From Euonymus europaeus (taxonomy: Eukaryota; Streptophyta; Magnoliopsida; Celastrales; Celastraceae), in contig OY756967.1 of the NCBI GenBank assembly GCA_963580455.1, positions 12,608,501 to 12,672,500 on the forward strand: DNA of 64,000 nt. Direction: 5' to 3'. Positions 48,323 through 60,684 of the stretch are shown here, in pieces (the first letter of the stretch is position 1; each line of letters begins with the position of its first letter). A model generated the notes under the pieces. That model had not been told where the DNA came from and did no database searches. It saw nothing but the letters and a program-made list of their open reading frames with translations. A program made the translations under genes and the position numbers.

Positions 48323-50562
48323 GAGCAACTTCGGACTATCAAAGTTTCTCGGTGTACACTTTTGATTGTTCTTCTATGTTAAATTTTACGAAAATGAGCT
48401 TCCAGGATTATTTCGATGCCAAAACACCAACTTTAAATGACAAATGGACAAAATCGTTAAAAGCTCCTCCAGAGAGAGAGTTGAGCAACTTCGGAAAATT
48501 GAAGTTGCTCGGTGTACACTTTTTATTGTTCTTCTATGTTAAAGTTTACGAAAATGAGCTTCCAGGAGTATTTCGATGCCAAAACTCCAACTTTCTATGA
48601 CAAATGGACAGAACCATTGAAAGATCCCTCATAGAGAGAGTTGAGCAACTTCGGACAATCAAAGTTGCTCGGTGTACACTTTTTATTGTTCTTCTATGTT
48701 AAATTTTACGAAAATGAGCTTTTAGGATTATTTCGATGCTAAAACACCAACTTTCTATGCGAAATGGACAAAACCGTTAAAAGCCCCTCCATAGAGAGAG
48801 TAGAGCAACTTCGGACCATCAAAGTTGCTCGGTGTACACTTTTTATTGTTCTTCTATGTTAAATATTTCGAAAATGAGCTTACACGATTATTTCGATGCC
48901 AAAACACGAACTTTTTATGACAAATAGACAAAACCGTTAAAAGCTCCTCCATAGAGAGAGTTGAGCAACTTCGGACAATCAAAGTTGCTCGTTGTACACT
49001 TTTTATTGTTCTTCTTTGTCAAATTTTACGAGTTTAAGCTTCCAGGATTATTTCTATGCCAAAACAACAACTTTCTATGACAAATGGACAAAACCATTAA
49101 AAGCTCTCCCATAGAGAGAGTTGAGCAACTTCGGACAATCAAAGTTGCTCGATGTACACTTTTTATTGTTCTTCTATGTTAAATTTTACGAAAATGAGCT
49201 TCCAGGATTATTTCGATGCCAAAACACCAACTTTAAATGACAAATGGACAAAACCGTTAAAAGCTCCTCCAAAGAGAGAGTTGAGCAACTTCGGACTATC
49301 AAATTTGCTCGGTGTACACTTTTTATTGTTCTTCTATGTTAAATTTTACGAAAATGAGCTTCCAGGATTATTTCGATGCCAAAACACCAACTTTCTATGA
49401 GAAATGTACAAAGCTGTTAAAAGCTCCTTCATAAAGAGAGTTGAGCAACTTCGAACTATCAAAGTGGCTCGGTGTACACTTTTTAATTTTCTTCTATGTC
49501 AAATTTTATGAGTATAAGCTTCCAAGATTATTTCGATGCCAAAACATGAACTTTTTATGACAAATAGACAAAACCGTTAAAAGCTCCTCCATAGAGAGAG
49601 TTGAGCAATTTCGGACAATCAAAGTTGCTCGTTGTACACTTTTTATTGTTCTTCTTTGTCAAATTTTACGAGTTTAAGCTTCCAGGATTATTTCTATGCC
49701 AAAACAACAACTTTCTATGACAAATGGACAAAACCGTTAAAAGCTCTCCCATAGAGAGAGTTGAGCAACTTCGGACAATCAAAGTTGCTCGGTGTACACT
49801 TTTTATTGTTCTTCTATGTTAAATTTTACGAAAATGTGCTTCCAGGATTATTTCGATGCCAAAACACCAACTTTTTATGACAAATTGACAAAACCGTTAA
49901 AAGCTCCTCCAGAGAGAGAGTTGAGCAATTTCGAACTATCAAAGTGGCTCGGTGTACACTTTTTATTGTTCTTCTATGTCAAATTTTACGAAAATGTGCT
50001 TCCAGGATTATTTCGATGCCAAAACACCAACTTTCTATGACAAATGGACAAAACTGTTAAAAGCTCCTCCATAGAGAGAGTTGAGCAACTTCGGACAATC
50101 AAATTTGCTCGGTGTACACTTTTTATTGTCCTTCAGTGTCAAATTTTACGAGTACAAGCTTCCAAGATTATTTCGATGCCAAAACAACAACTTTCTATGA
50201 CAAATGGAAAAAATTGTTAAAAGCTCCTCCATAGAGAGAGGTTAGCAACGTCGGACCATCAAAGTTGCTCGGTGTACACTTTTTAATGTTCTTCTCTGTC
50301 AAATTTTACGAGTATAAGCTTCCTAGATTATTTCGATGAAAAAACACTAACTTTCTATGAAAAATGGACAAAACCGTTAAATGCTCCACCATAGAGAGAG
50401 TAGAGCAACTTCAGACTATCAAAGTTGCTCGGTGTACACTTTTTATTGTTTTTCTATGTTAAATTTTACGAAAATGTGCTTCTAGGATTATTTCGATGCC
50501 AAAACTCCAACTTTCTATGACAAATGGACAAAACCGTTAAAAGCTCCTCCATAGAGAGAGTT

Positions 50563-50734
50563 GAGCAACTTCGGACAATCAAAGTTGCTCGGTGTACACT
50601 TTTTATTGTTCTTTTTATTGTTCTTTTATGTTAAATTTTACAAAAATGAGCTTCCAGGATTATTTCGATGCCAAAACACCAACTTTCTATGACAAATTGA
50701 CAAAACCGTTAACATCTCCTCCAGAGAGAGTGTT
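50563..50734 (+). repeat. 172-bp monomer with 12-bp internal duplication
   Basis: TTCTTTTTATTG is present twice in a row near 50,595-50,625, adding 12 bp. The matching monomers next to LTR copy 1 (near 9,190 and 9,510) lack it, so it arose after the two LTR-bearing segments separated. Probably replication slippage. Confidence 0.85.
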
Positions 50735-51375
50735 GAGCAACTTCGGAATATCAAAGTTGCTCGGTGTACACTTTTTATTGTTCTTCTATGTTAAATTTTA
50801 CGAAAATGAGCTTCTAGGATTATTTCGATGTCAAAACACCAACTTTCTATGAGAAGTTGACAAAACTGTTAAAAGCTCCTGCATAAAGAGAGTTGACCAA
50901 CTTCGGACAATAAAAGTTGCTCGGTGTACACTTTTTATTGTTCTTCTATGCTAAATTTTAAGAAAATGAGCTTCCAGGATTATTTCGATGCCAAAACAAC
51001 GACATTCTATGACGGATGGACAAAACCATTAAAAGCTCTTCTATAGAGAGAGTTGAGCAACTTCGGACCATCAAAGTTGCTCTGTGTACACTTTATATTG
51101 TTCTTCTATGTTAAATTTCATGAAAATGAGCTTCCAGGATTATTTCGATGTCAAAACACCAACTTTCTATGACAAATGGACAAAACCGTTAAAAGCCCCT
51201 CCATAGAGAGAGTAGAGCAACTTCAGACAATCAAAGTTGCTCGGTGTACACTTTTGATTGTTCTTCTATGTTAAATTTTACGAAAATGAGGTTCCAGGAT
51301 TATTTTGATGCCAAAACACCAACTTTAAATGACAAATGGACAAAACCGTTGAAAGCACCCTCATAGAGAGAGTTG

Positions 51376-51380
51376 AGCAA
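51376..51380. repeat. Target site duplication, left, LTR copy 2 (AGCAA)
   Basis: AGCAA precedes the TG start of the second LTR, at the same point of the monomer as in copy 1. Confidence 0.85.
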
Positions 51381-51596
51381 TGATAGATGTTGAAAACATC
51401 TACTTTAAATGTAAATTATCATTAGCATTTGTCACAAAGTTGGGGTTTTTGAAGTGATTTTGTACAAATAAATGTTAATCACCATGGATGAATCACTTTG
51501 TGTTTATTTTCATATTTATAGGCCCTATCATGAGTCCAATCCAAGTGAAGTTCTTGGAAGGTTTTTGTTTACATCATTGCTTACAACTTCTTCATT

Positions 51597-51652
51597 GGCA
51601 TTCAAGAATGGTTGGCATTCAACAATGGTTGGCATTCAAGCTTGCCATGGTT
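51597..51652 (+). repeat. 17-bp tandem subrepeats in U3 of LTR copy 2
   Basis: Same two 17-bp units plus a diverged third unit as in copy 1, unchanged, 23-24 bp upstream of the TATA box. Confidence 0.7.
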
Positions 51653-51675
51653 GAATATTTGTCCTTGCCATTGCC

Positions 51676-51683
51676 TATATAAA
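51676..51683 (+). promoter_or_regulatory. TATA box of LTR copy 2
   Basis: TATATAAA in the same context as in copy 1; a transcript start near 51,707 would be expected from spacing. The candidate AATAAA signal is at 51,919-51,924. Confidence 0.6.
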
Positions 51684-52495
51684 GGCATGATCTATTCTTT
51701 GTTAAGGACACACACACCAAACACCAAACAAGAAGAAGAAGAAGAAGAGGAACAAGGAGAAAATAGAGGAAGTTCTTGCATCAAGTATAATAAGGGGGTT
51801 TTTCTAGTTGTTTTATACTTATGTTTGTGAATTTTATTTATTGCTATTTGTTTTGTAAACTTAATATGAGGAACTAATCCTCTTACTAAGGTGATGATGG
51901 ATTCACTCTATTGTGTTTAATAAATTTGGTTGAGTTAATTGTGATTTATTCATGTCATGTCAAGTATTAAATTGCTATGTTTATTAATAATTAAATCTTG
52001 ATGCTTAGCTACCATCTAGGTTTGATTAATGTGATGCAAATTGTAGTAGATGTCATGCTCAATTTGATAATAGCTTCTTGCAATTTATTACCAAAGTTAC
52101 CTAGTCATAGATGCCATATGCTAGGAGTTTTGTGATCATTTCATAAGTTACATTGATCCTTATGCATTCTTGTTTGTCCAATTAGTCTAGATGCCATGGA
52201 TAATTGCAAATTAAGGATAGATGTGGTAAGTTAGATGCCAATGACTACTACATGAATTAGAAAACTTGATCTTTGACATGCTTGGATGAATTCATAATTG
52301 ATAACCATATGATTTAAATACAATAGAGTGGTGAAATCAAAGCCTTAGTATTTATTATTTGTATTGATCTCTCAATTTTAGTTTTGGTGTTTATTAATAT
52401 TACTATAAAAGAAAAAGAAAAGAAAAACTTGTTTTTCTAAGAATTAGAGTTAGTTAATCTTCAGCCCCTGTGGGTACGACACTCGTCTTTGCCAC

Positions 52496-52534
52496 ATTTA
52501 TACTACTTCGATTCGTGCGCTTGCGAGTATAAAT
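52496..52534. other. Inverted repeat near the 3' end of LTR copy 2
   Basis: ATTTATACT (52,496-52,504) and AGTATAAAT (52,526-52,534), identical to the stem in copy 1. Confidence 0.6.
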
Positions 52535-52581
52535 AGAGTTTTAGAATTACTATTTTTTTTAGTAGTTTTAAAACGATAACA

Positions 52582-52586
52582 AGCAA
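52582..52586. repeat. Target site duplication, right, LTR copy 2 (AGCAA)
   Basis: AGCAA follows the CA end of the second LTR and runs into a normal monomer. Confidence 0.85.
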
Positions 52587-54659
52587 CTTCGGACAATCAA
52601 AGTTGCTCGGTATACACTTTTTATTGTTCTTCTATGTTAAATTTTTCGAAACTGAGCTTCGATGATTATATCGTTGCCAAAACACCAACTTTCTATGACA
52701 AATAGACAAAACCGTTAAAAGCTCCTCCATAGAGAGAGTTGAGCAACTTCGGACAATCAAAGTTGCTCGTTGTACACTTTTTATTGTTCTTCTTTGTCAA
52801 ATTTTACGAGTATAAGCTTCCAGGATTATTTCGATGCCAAAACAGCAACTTTCTATGACAAATGGACAAAACCGATAAAAGCTCCTCCATAGAGAGAGTT
52901 GAGCAACTTCGGAAAATCAAGGTGGCTCGTTGTACACTTTTTATTGTTCTTCTTTGTCAAATTTTACGAGTATAAGCTTCCAGGATTATTTCGATGCCAA
53001 AACAGCAACTTTCTATGACAAATGGACAAAACCGATAAAAGCTCCTCCATAGAGAGAGTTGAGCAACTTCGGACTATCAAAGTTGCTCGGTGTACACTTT
53101 TTATTGTTCTTCTATGTTAAATTTTACGAAAATGAGCTTCCAGGATTATTTCGATGTCAAAACAACAACTTTCTATGACAAATTGACAATACCGTTAAAA
53201 GCTCCTCCATAGAGAGAGTTGAGCAACTTCGGACAAACAAAGTTGCTCGTTGTACACTTTTTATTGTTCTTCTTTGTCAAATTTTACGAGTAAAAGGTTC
53301 CAGGATTATTTCGATGCTAAAACAACAACTTTCTATGACAAATGGACAAAACCGATAAAAGCTCCTCCATAGAGAGAGTTGAGCAACTTCGGACTATCAA
53401 ACTTGCTCGGTGTACACTTTTTACTGTTCTTCTATGTTAAATTTTACGAAAATGAGCTTCCAGGATTATTTCGAAGTCAAAACAGCAACTTTCTATGACA
53501 AATTGACAATACCGTTAAAACCTCCTCCATAGAGAGAGTTGAGCAATTTCGGACTATCAAAGTTGCTCGGTGTACACTTTTTATTGTTCTTCTAGGTTAA
53601 ATTTTACGAAAATGAGCTTCCAGGATTATTTCGATGCCAAAACACCAACTTTCTGTGACAATTGGACAAAACCGTTAAAAGCTCCTTCATAAAGAGAGTT
53701 GAGCAACTTCGGAAAATCAAAGTTGCTCGTTGTACACTTTTTATTGTTCTTCTATGTTAAATTTTACGAAAATGAGCTTCCTGGATTATTTTGATGCCAA
53801 AACACCAACTTTCTATGAGAAATAGACAAAACCGTTGAAAGCTCCCTCATAGAGAGAGTTTTGCAACTTCGGACAATCAAAGTTGCTCGGTGTACACTTT
53901 TTATTGTTCTTCTATGTTAAATTTTACGAAAATGAGCTTCCATGATTATTTCGATGCCAAAAAAACAACTTTCTATGACAAATAGACAAAACCGTTAAAA
54001 GCTCCTTCATAGAGAGAGTTGAGCAACTTCGCACAATCAAAGTTGCTCGGTGTACACTTTTTATTGTTCTTCTTTGTCAAATTTTACGAGTATAAGCTTC
54101 CAGGATTATTTCGATGCAAAAAAGGAACTTTCTTTGACAAATGGAAAAAACCGTTAAAAGCTCCTCCATAGAGAGAGTTGAGCAACTTTGGACTATCAAA
54201 GTTGCTCGGTGTACACTTTTTATTGTTCTTCTATGTTAAATTTTACGAAAATGAGCTTCCAGGATTATTTCGATGTCAAAACAGCAACTTTCTATTATAA
54301 ATTGACAAAACCGTTAAAAGCTCCTCCATAGAGAGAGTTGAGCAACTTCGGATTATCGAAGTTGCTCGGTGTACACTTTTGATTGTTCTTCTATGTTAAA
54401 ATTTAAGAAAATGAGCTTCCAGAATTATTTCGATGCCAAAACACCAACTTTAAATGACAAATGGAGAAAACCGTTAAAAGCTCCTCCAGAGAGAGAGTTG
54501 AGAAACTTCGGACTATAAAAGTTGCTCGGTGTACACTTTTTATTGTTCTTCTATGTTAAATTTTACGGAAATGAGCTTCCAGGATTATTTCGATGCCAAA
54601 ACACCAACTTTCTATGAGAAATAGACAAAACTATAAAAAGCTCCTTCATAAAGAGAGTT

Positions 54660-56242
54660 GAGCAACTTCGGACTATCAAAGTTGCTCGGTGTACACTTTT
54701 TATTGTTCTTATTTGTCAAATTTTACGAGTATAAGCTTCCAGCATTATTTCGATGCCAAAACAACAACTTTCTATTTAAAAGCTCCTCCATAGAGAGAGT
54801 TGAGCAACTTCGGACTATCAAAGTTTCTCGGTGTACACTTTTGATTGTTCTTCTATGTTAAATTTTACGAAAATGAGCTTCCAGGATTATTTCGATGCCA
54901 AAACACCAACTTTAAATGACAAATGGACAAAACCGTTAAAAGCTCCTCCAGAGAGAGAGTTGAGCAACTTCGGACAATCAAACTTGCTCGGTGTACACTT
55001 TTTATTGTTCTTCTATGTTAAATTTTACGAAAATGAGCTTCCAGGAGTATTTCGATGCCAAAACTCCAACTTTCTATGACAAATGGACAAAACCGTTGAA
55101 AGCTCCCTCATAGAGAGAGTTGAGCAACTTCGGACAATCAAAGTTGCTCGGTGTACACTTTTTATTGTTCTTCTATGTTAAATTTTACGAAAATGAGCTT
55201 TTAGGATTATTTCGATGCTAAAACACCAACTTTCTATGACAAATGGACAAAACCGTTAAAAGCCCCTCCATAGAGAGAGTAGATCAACTTCGGACAATCA
55301 AAGTTGCTCGGTGTACACTTTTTATTGTTCTTCTATGTTAAATTTTTCGAAAATGAGCTTACATGATTATTTCGATGCCAAAACACCAACTTTCTATGAC
55401 AAATAGACAAAACCGTTAAAAGCTCCTCCATAGAGAGAGTTGAGCAACTTCGGACAATCAAAGTTGCTCGTTGTACACTTTTTATTGTTCTTCTTTGTCA
55501 AATTTTACGAGTTTAAGCTTCCATGATTATTTCTGTGCCAAAACAACAACTTTCTATGACAAATGGACAAAACCGTTAAAAGCTCTCCCATAGAGAGAGT
55601 TGAGCAACTTCGGACAATCAAAGTTGCTCAGTGTACACTTTTTATTGTTCTTCTATGTTAAATTTTACGAAAATGAGCTTCTAGGATTATTTTGATGCCA
55701 AAACACCAACTTTCTATGACAAATGGACAAAACCGTTGAAAGCTCCCTCATAGAGAGAGTTGAGCAACTTCGGACAATCAAAGTTGCTCGGTGTACACTT
55801 TTTATTGTTCTTCCATGTTAAATTTTATGAAAATGAGATTCCAGAATTATTTCGATGCGAAAACACCAACTTTCTATGACAAATGGACAAAACCGTTAAA
55901 AGCTCCTCCATAGAGAGAGTAGAGCAACTTCGGACAATCAAAGTTGCTCGGTGTACACTTTTTATTGTTCTTCTATGTTAAATTTTACGAAAATGAGCTT
56001 CCATAATTATTTCGATGCCAAAACACCAACTTTCTGTGACAAATGGACAAAACCGTTAAAAGACCCTCCATACAGAGAGTAGAGCAACTTCGGAAAATCA
56101 AAGTTGCTCGGTGTACACTTTTTATTGTTCTTCTATGTTAAATATTTTCGAAAATGAGCTTCCATGATTATTTCGATGCCAAAACACAAACTTTCTATGA
56201 TAAATGGACAAAACCGTTAAAAGCTCCTCCATAGAGAGAGTT
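54660..56242 (+). repeat. 14-monomer HOR, short copy (10 monomers, 1,583 bp)
   Basis: Begins with the 142-bp deleted monomer (54,660-54,801, junction 54,775/54,776) and runs to the next one. Contents match the following two full copies but with about four monomers fewer. Shared markers: CCAGGAGTATTTCG, GATGCTAAAACACC, TTACATGATT, TTTCTGTGCC, GCTCAGTGTACAC, GAGATTCCAGAATT. Confidence 0.8.
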
Positions 56243-58462
56243 GAGCAACTTCGCACAATCAAACTTGCTCGGTGTACACTTTTTATTGTTCTTCCTTGTC
56301 AAATTTTACGAGTATAAGCTTCCAGCATTATTTCGAGGCCAAAACAACAACTTTCTATTTAAAAGCTCCTCCATAGAGAGAGTTGAGCAACTTCGGTCTA
56401 TCAAAGTTTCTCGGTGTACACTTTTGATTGTTCTTCTATGTTAAATTTTACGAAAATGAGCTTCCAGGATTATTTCGATGCCAAAACACCAACTTTAAAT
56501 GACAAATGGACAAAACCGTTAAAAGCTTCTCCAGAGAGAGTTGAGCAACTTCGGACAATCAAACTTGCTCGGTGTACACTTTTTATTGTTCTTCTATGTT
56601 AAATTTTACGAAAATGAGCTTCCAGGAGTATTTCGATGCCAAAACTCCAACTTTCTATGACAAATGGACAAAACCGTTGAAAGCTCCCTCATAGAGAGAG
56701 TTGAGCAACTTCGGACAATCAAAGTTGCTCGGTGTACACTTTTTATTGTTCTTCTATGTTAAATTTTACGAAAATGAGCTTTTAGGATTATTTCGATGCT
56801 AAAACACCAACTTTCTATGACAAATGGACAAAACCGTTAAAAGCCCCTCCATAGAGAGAGTAGATCAACTTCGGACAATCAAAGTTGCTCGGTGTACACT
56901 TTTTATTGTTCTTCTATGTTAAATTTTTCGAAAATGAGCTTACATGATTATTTCGATGCCAAAACACCAACTTTCTATGACAAATAGACAAAACCGTTAA
57001 AAGCTCCTCTATAGAGAGAGTTGAGCAACTTCGGACAATCAAAGTTGCTCGTTGTACACTTTTTATTGTTCTTCTTTGTCAAATTTTAAGAGTTTAAGCT
57101 TCCATGATTATTTCTGTGCCAAAACAACAACTTTCTATGACAAATGGACAAAACCGTTAAAAGCTCTCCCATAGAGAGAGTTGAGCAACTTCGGACAATC
57201 AAAGTTGCTCAGTGTACACTTTTTATTGTTCTTCTACGTTAAATTTTACGAAAATGAGCTTCTAGGATTATTTCGATGCCAAAACACCAACTTTCTATGA
57301 CAAATGGACAAAACCGTTGAAAGCTCCCTCATAGAGAGAGTTGAGGAACTTCGGACAATCAAAGTTGCTCGGTGTACACTTTTTATTGTTCTTCCATGTT
57401 AAATTTCATGAAAATGAGATTCCAGAATTATTTCGATGCGAAAACACCAACTTTCTATGACAAATGGACAAAACCGTTAAAAGCTCCTCCATAGAGAGAG
57501 TAGAGCAACTTCGGACAATCAAAGTTGCTCGGTGTACACTTTTTATTGTTCTTCTATGTTAAATTTTACGAAAATGAGCTTCTATAATTATTTCGATGCC
57601 AAAACACCAACTTTTTGTGACAAATGGACAAAACCGTTAAAAGACCCTCCATAGAGAGAGTAGAGCAACTTCGGAAAGTCGAAGTTGCTCGGTGTACACT
57701 TTTTATTGTTCTTCTATGTTAAATTTTACGAAAATGAGCTTCCTTGATTATTTCGATGCCAAAACACAAACTTTCTATGATAAATGGACAAAACCGTTAA
57801 AAGCTCCTCCATAGAGAGAGTTGAGCAACTTCGCACAATCAAACTTGCTCGGTGTACACTTTTTATTCTTCTTCTTTGTCAAATTTTACGAGTATAAGCT
57901 TCCAGGATTATTTCGATGCCAAAAAAGCAACTTTCTTTAACAAATGGACAAAACCGTTAAAAGCTCCTCCATAGAGAGAGTTGAGCAACTTTGGACTATC
58001 AAAGTTGCTCGGTGTACACTTTTTATTGTTCTTCTATGTTAAAATTTAAGAAAATGAGCTTCCAGAATTATTTCGATGCCAAAACACCAACTTTAAATGA
58101 CAAATGGAGAAAACCGTTAAAAGCTCCTCCAGAGAGAGAGTTGAGCAACTTCGGACTATCAAAGTTGCTCGGTGTACACTTTTTATTGTTCTTCTATGTT
58201 AAATTTTACGGAAATGAGCTTCCAGGATTATTTCGATACCAAAACACCAACTTTCTATGAGAAATAGACAAAACTGTAAAAGGCTCCTTCATAAAGAGAG
58301 TTGAGCAACTTCGGACTATCAAAGTTGCTCGGTGTAAACTTTTTAATTTTCTTCTATGTCAAATAATATGAGTATAAGCTTCCAAGATTATTTCGATGCC
58401 AAAACAACAACTTTCTATGAAAAATGGACAAAACCGTTAAAAGCTCCTCCGTAGAGAAAGTT
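56243..58462 (+). repeat. 14-monomer HOR, full copy (2,220 bp)
   Basis: Starts with the deleted monomer (junction 56,358/56,359). The order of marker monomers follows the other copies. It differs by a 2-bp loss in CCAGAGAGAGTTG near 56,535, which explains 2,220 versus 2,222 bp. Confidence 0.85.
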
Positions 58463-60684
58463 GAGCAATTTCGGACAATCAAAGTTGCTCGGTGTACACT
58501 TTTTATTGTTCTTCTTTGTCAAATTTTACGAGTATAAGCTTCCAGCATTATTTCGATCCCAAAACAACAACTTTCTATTTAAAAGCTCCTCCATAGAGAG
58601 AGTTGAGCAACTTCGGACTATCAAAGTTTCTCGGTGTACACTTTTGATTGTTCTTCTATGTTAAATTTTACGAAAATGAGCTTCCAGGAGTATTTCGATG
58701 CCAAAACTCCAACTTTCTATGACAAATGGACAAAACCGTTGAAAGATCCCTCATAGAGAGAGTTGAGCAACTTCGGACAATCAAAGTTGCTCAGTGTACA
58801 CTTTTTATTGTTCTTCTATGTTAAATTTTACGAAAATGAGCTTTTAGGATTATTTCGATGCTAAAACACCAACTTTCTATGACAAATGGACAAAACCGTT
58901 AAAAGCCCCTCCATAGAGAAAGTAGATCAACTTCGGACAATCAAAGTTGCTCGGCGTACACTTTTTATTGTTCTTCTATGTTAAATTTTTCGAAAATGAG
59001 CTTACATGATAATTTCGATGCCAAAACACCAACTTTCTATGACAAATAGACAAAACCGTTAAAAGCTCCTCCATAGAGAGAGTTGAGCAACTTCGGACAA
59101 TCAAAGTTGCTCGTTGTACACTTTTTATTGTTCTTCTTTGTCAAATTTTACGAGTTTAAGCTTCCATGATTATTTCTATGCCAAAACAACAACTTTCTAT
59201 GACAAATGGACAAAACCGTTAAAAGCTCTCCCATAGAGAGAGTTGAGCAACTTCGGACAATCAAAGTTGCTCAGTGTACACTTTTTATTGTTCTTCTATG
59301 TTAAATTTTACGAAAATGAGCTTCTAGGATTATTTCGATGCAAAAACACCAACTTTCTATGACAAATGGACAAAACCGTTGAAAGCTCCCTCATAGAGAG
59401 AGTTGAGCAACTTCGGACAATCAAAGTTGCTCGGTGTACACTTTTTATTGTTCTTCCATGTTAAATTTTATGAAAATGAGATTCCAGAATTATTTCGATG
59501 CGAAAACACCAACTTTCTATGACAAATGGAAAAAATCGTTAAAAGCTCCTCCATAGAGAGAGTAGAGCAACTTCGGACAATCAAAGTTGCCCGGTGTACA
59601 CTTTTTATTGTTCTTCTATGTTAAATTTTACGAAAATGAGCTTCCATAATTATTTCGATGCCAAAACACCAACTTTCTGTGACAAATGGACAAAACCGTT
59701 AAAGAACCCTCCATAGAGAGAGTAGAGCAGCTTCGGAAAATCAAAGTTGCTCGGTGTACACTTTTTATTGTTCTTCTATGTTAAATTTTATGAAAATGAG
59801 CTTTCATGATTATTTCGATGCCAAAACACAAACTTTCTATGATAAATGGACAAAACCGTTAAAAGCTCCTCCATAGAGAGAGTTGAGCAACTTCGCACAA
59901 TCAAACTTGCTCGGTGTACACTTTTTATTGTTCTTCTTTGTCAAATTTTACGAGTATAAGCTTCCAGGATTATTACGATGCCAAAAAAGCAACTTTCTTT
60001 AACAAATGGACAAAACCGTTAAAAGCTCCTCCATAGAGAGAGTTGAGCAACTTTGGACTGTCAAAGTTGCTCGGTGTACACTTTTTATTGTTCTTCTATG
60101 TTAAATTTTACGAAAATGAGCTTCCAGGATTATTTCGATGTCAAAACAGCAACTTTCTATGATAAATTGACAAAACCGTTAAAAGCTCCTCCATAGAGAG
60201 AGTTGAGCAACTTCGGATTATCAAAGTTGCTCGGTGTGCACTTTTGATTGTTCTTCTATGTTAAAATTTAAGAAAATGAGCTTCCAGAATTATTTCGATG
60301 CCAAAACACCAAATTTAAATGACAAATGGAGAAAACCGTTAAAAGCTCCTCCAGAGAGAGAGTTGAGCAACTTCGGACTATCAAAGTTGCTCGGTGTACA
60401 CTTTTTATTGTTCTTCTATGTTAAATTTTACGGAAATGAGCTTCCAGGATTATTTCGATGCCAAAATACCAACTTTCTATGAGAAATAGACAAAACTGTA
60501 AAAAACTCCTTCATAAAGAGAGTTGAGCAACTTCGGACTATCAAAGTTGCTCGGTGTAAACTTTTTAATTTTCTTCTATGTCAAATATTATGAGTATAAG
60601 CTTCCAAGATTATTTCGATGCCAAAACAACAACTTTCTATGAAAAATGGACAAAACCGTTAAAAGCTCCTCCGTAGAGAAAGTT
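58463..60684 (+). repeat. 14-monomer HOR, full copy (2,222 bp)
   Basis: Starts with the deleted monomer (junction 58,578/58,579) and ends where the next deleted monomer begins (60,685-60,826, junction 60,800/60,801). The length equals 14 x 160 minus 18. A fourth copy begins at 60,685 but its order breaks down after about 61.5 kb, where it switches to a stretch like 53.76-54.15 kb. Confidence 0.85.

Larger units (their letters stand above)
11475..51380 (+). repeat. 160-bp satellite array, central block with higher-order repeats
   Basis: About 250 monomers in the same orientation and phase logic as the left block. The phase landmark runs from 11,634 to 51,375 with only small indels. From about 14.2 kb onward a five-monomer order recurs: A (CCACGATTATTTCGATGTC, then AATTGACAAAACC), B (GTTGAAAGCTCCTTCAT), C (TTTTAGGATTATTTTGATG, then CTGTGACAAATGG), D (CCATTATTATTTCGATG, then AAAGAGGCAAAACC) and E (GTATAAGTTTCCAGG, then an A6/T7 stretch). 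Larger duplications sit on top of this and are listed separately. The five-monomer order is interrupted near 42.9-46.9 kb by a nine-monomer cassette and a trimer expansion. From about 50.06 kb the monomers switch to types seen at 8.6-10.3 kb in the left block. No gene, RNA gene or non-satellite insertion is visible between 11,475 and 51,380. Confidence 0.97.
51381..52581 (+). mobile_element. Solo LTR of an LTR retrotransposon, copy 2
   Basis: Also 1,201 bp, TG...CA, flanked by AGCAA. Compared base by base with copy 1 I find only two substitutions, T to A near 51,817 and T to G near 52,387, and no indels. It shares the same subrepeats, TATA box and 3' hairpin at a constant offset of 41,107 bp. 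The satellite monomers on both sides also match those flanking copy 1, including rare variants, so this copy most likely arose by duplication of the LTR-bearing segment and not by an independent insertion. No internal retrotransposon region is present. Confidence 0.9.

Noticed and set aside
10274..52581. The two LTRs as the 5' and 3' ends of one 42-kb retrotransposon
   Set aside because: The 39.9 kb between them is pure satellite in the same orientation, with no gag, pol, primer-binding site or polypurine tract. Each LTR has its own AGCAA on both sides, so each is a separate solo LTR.
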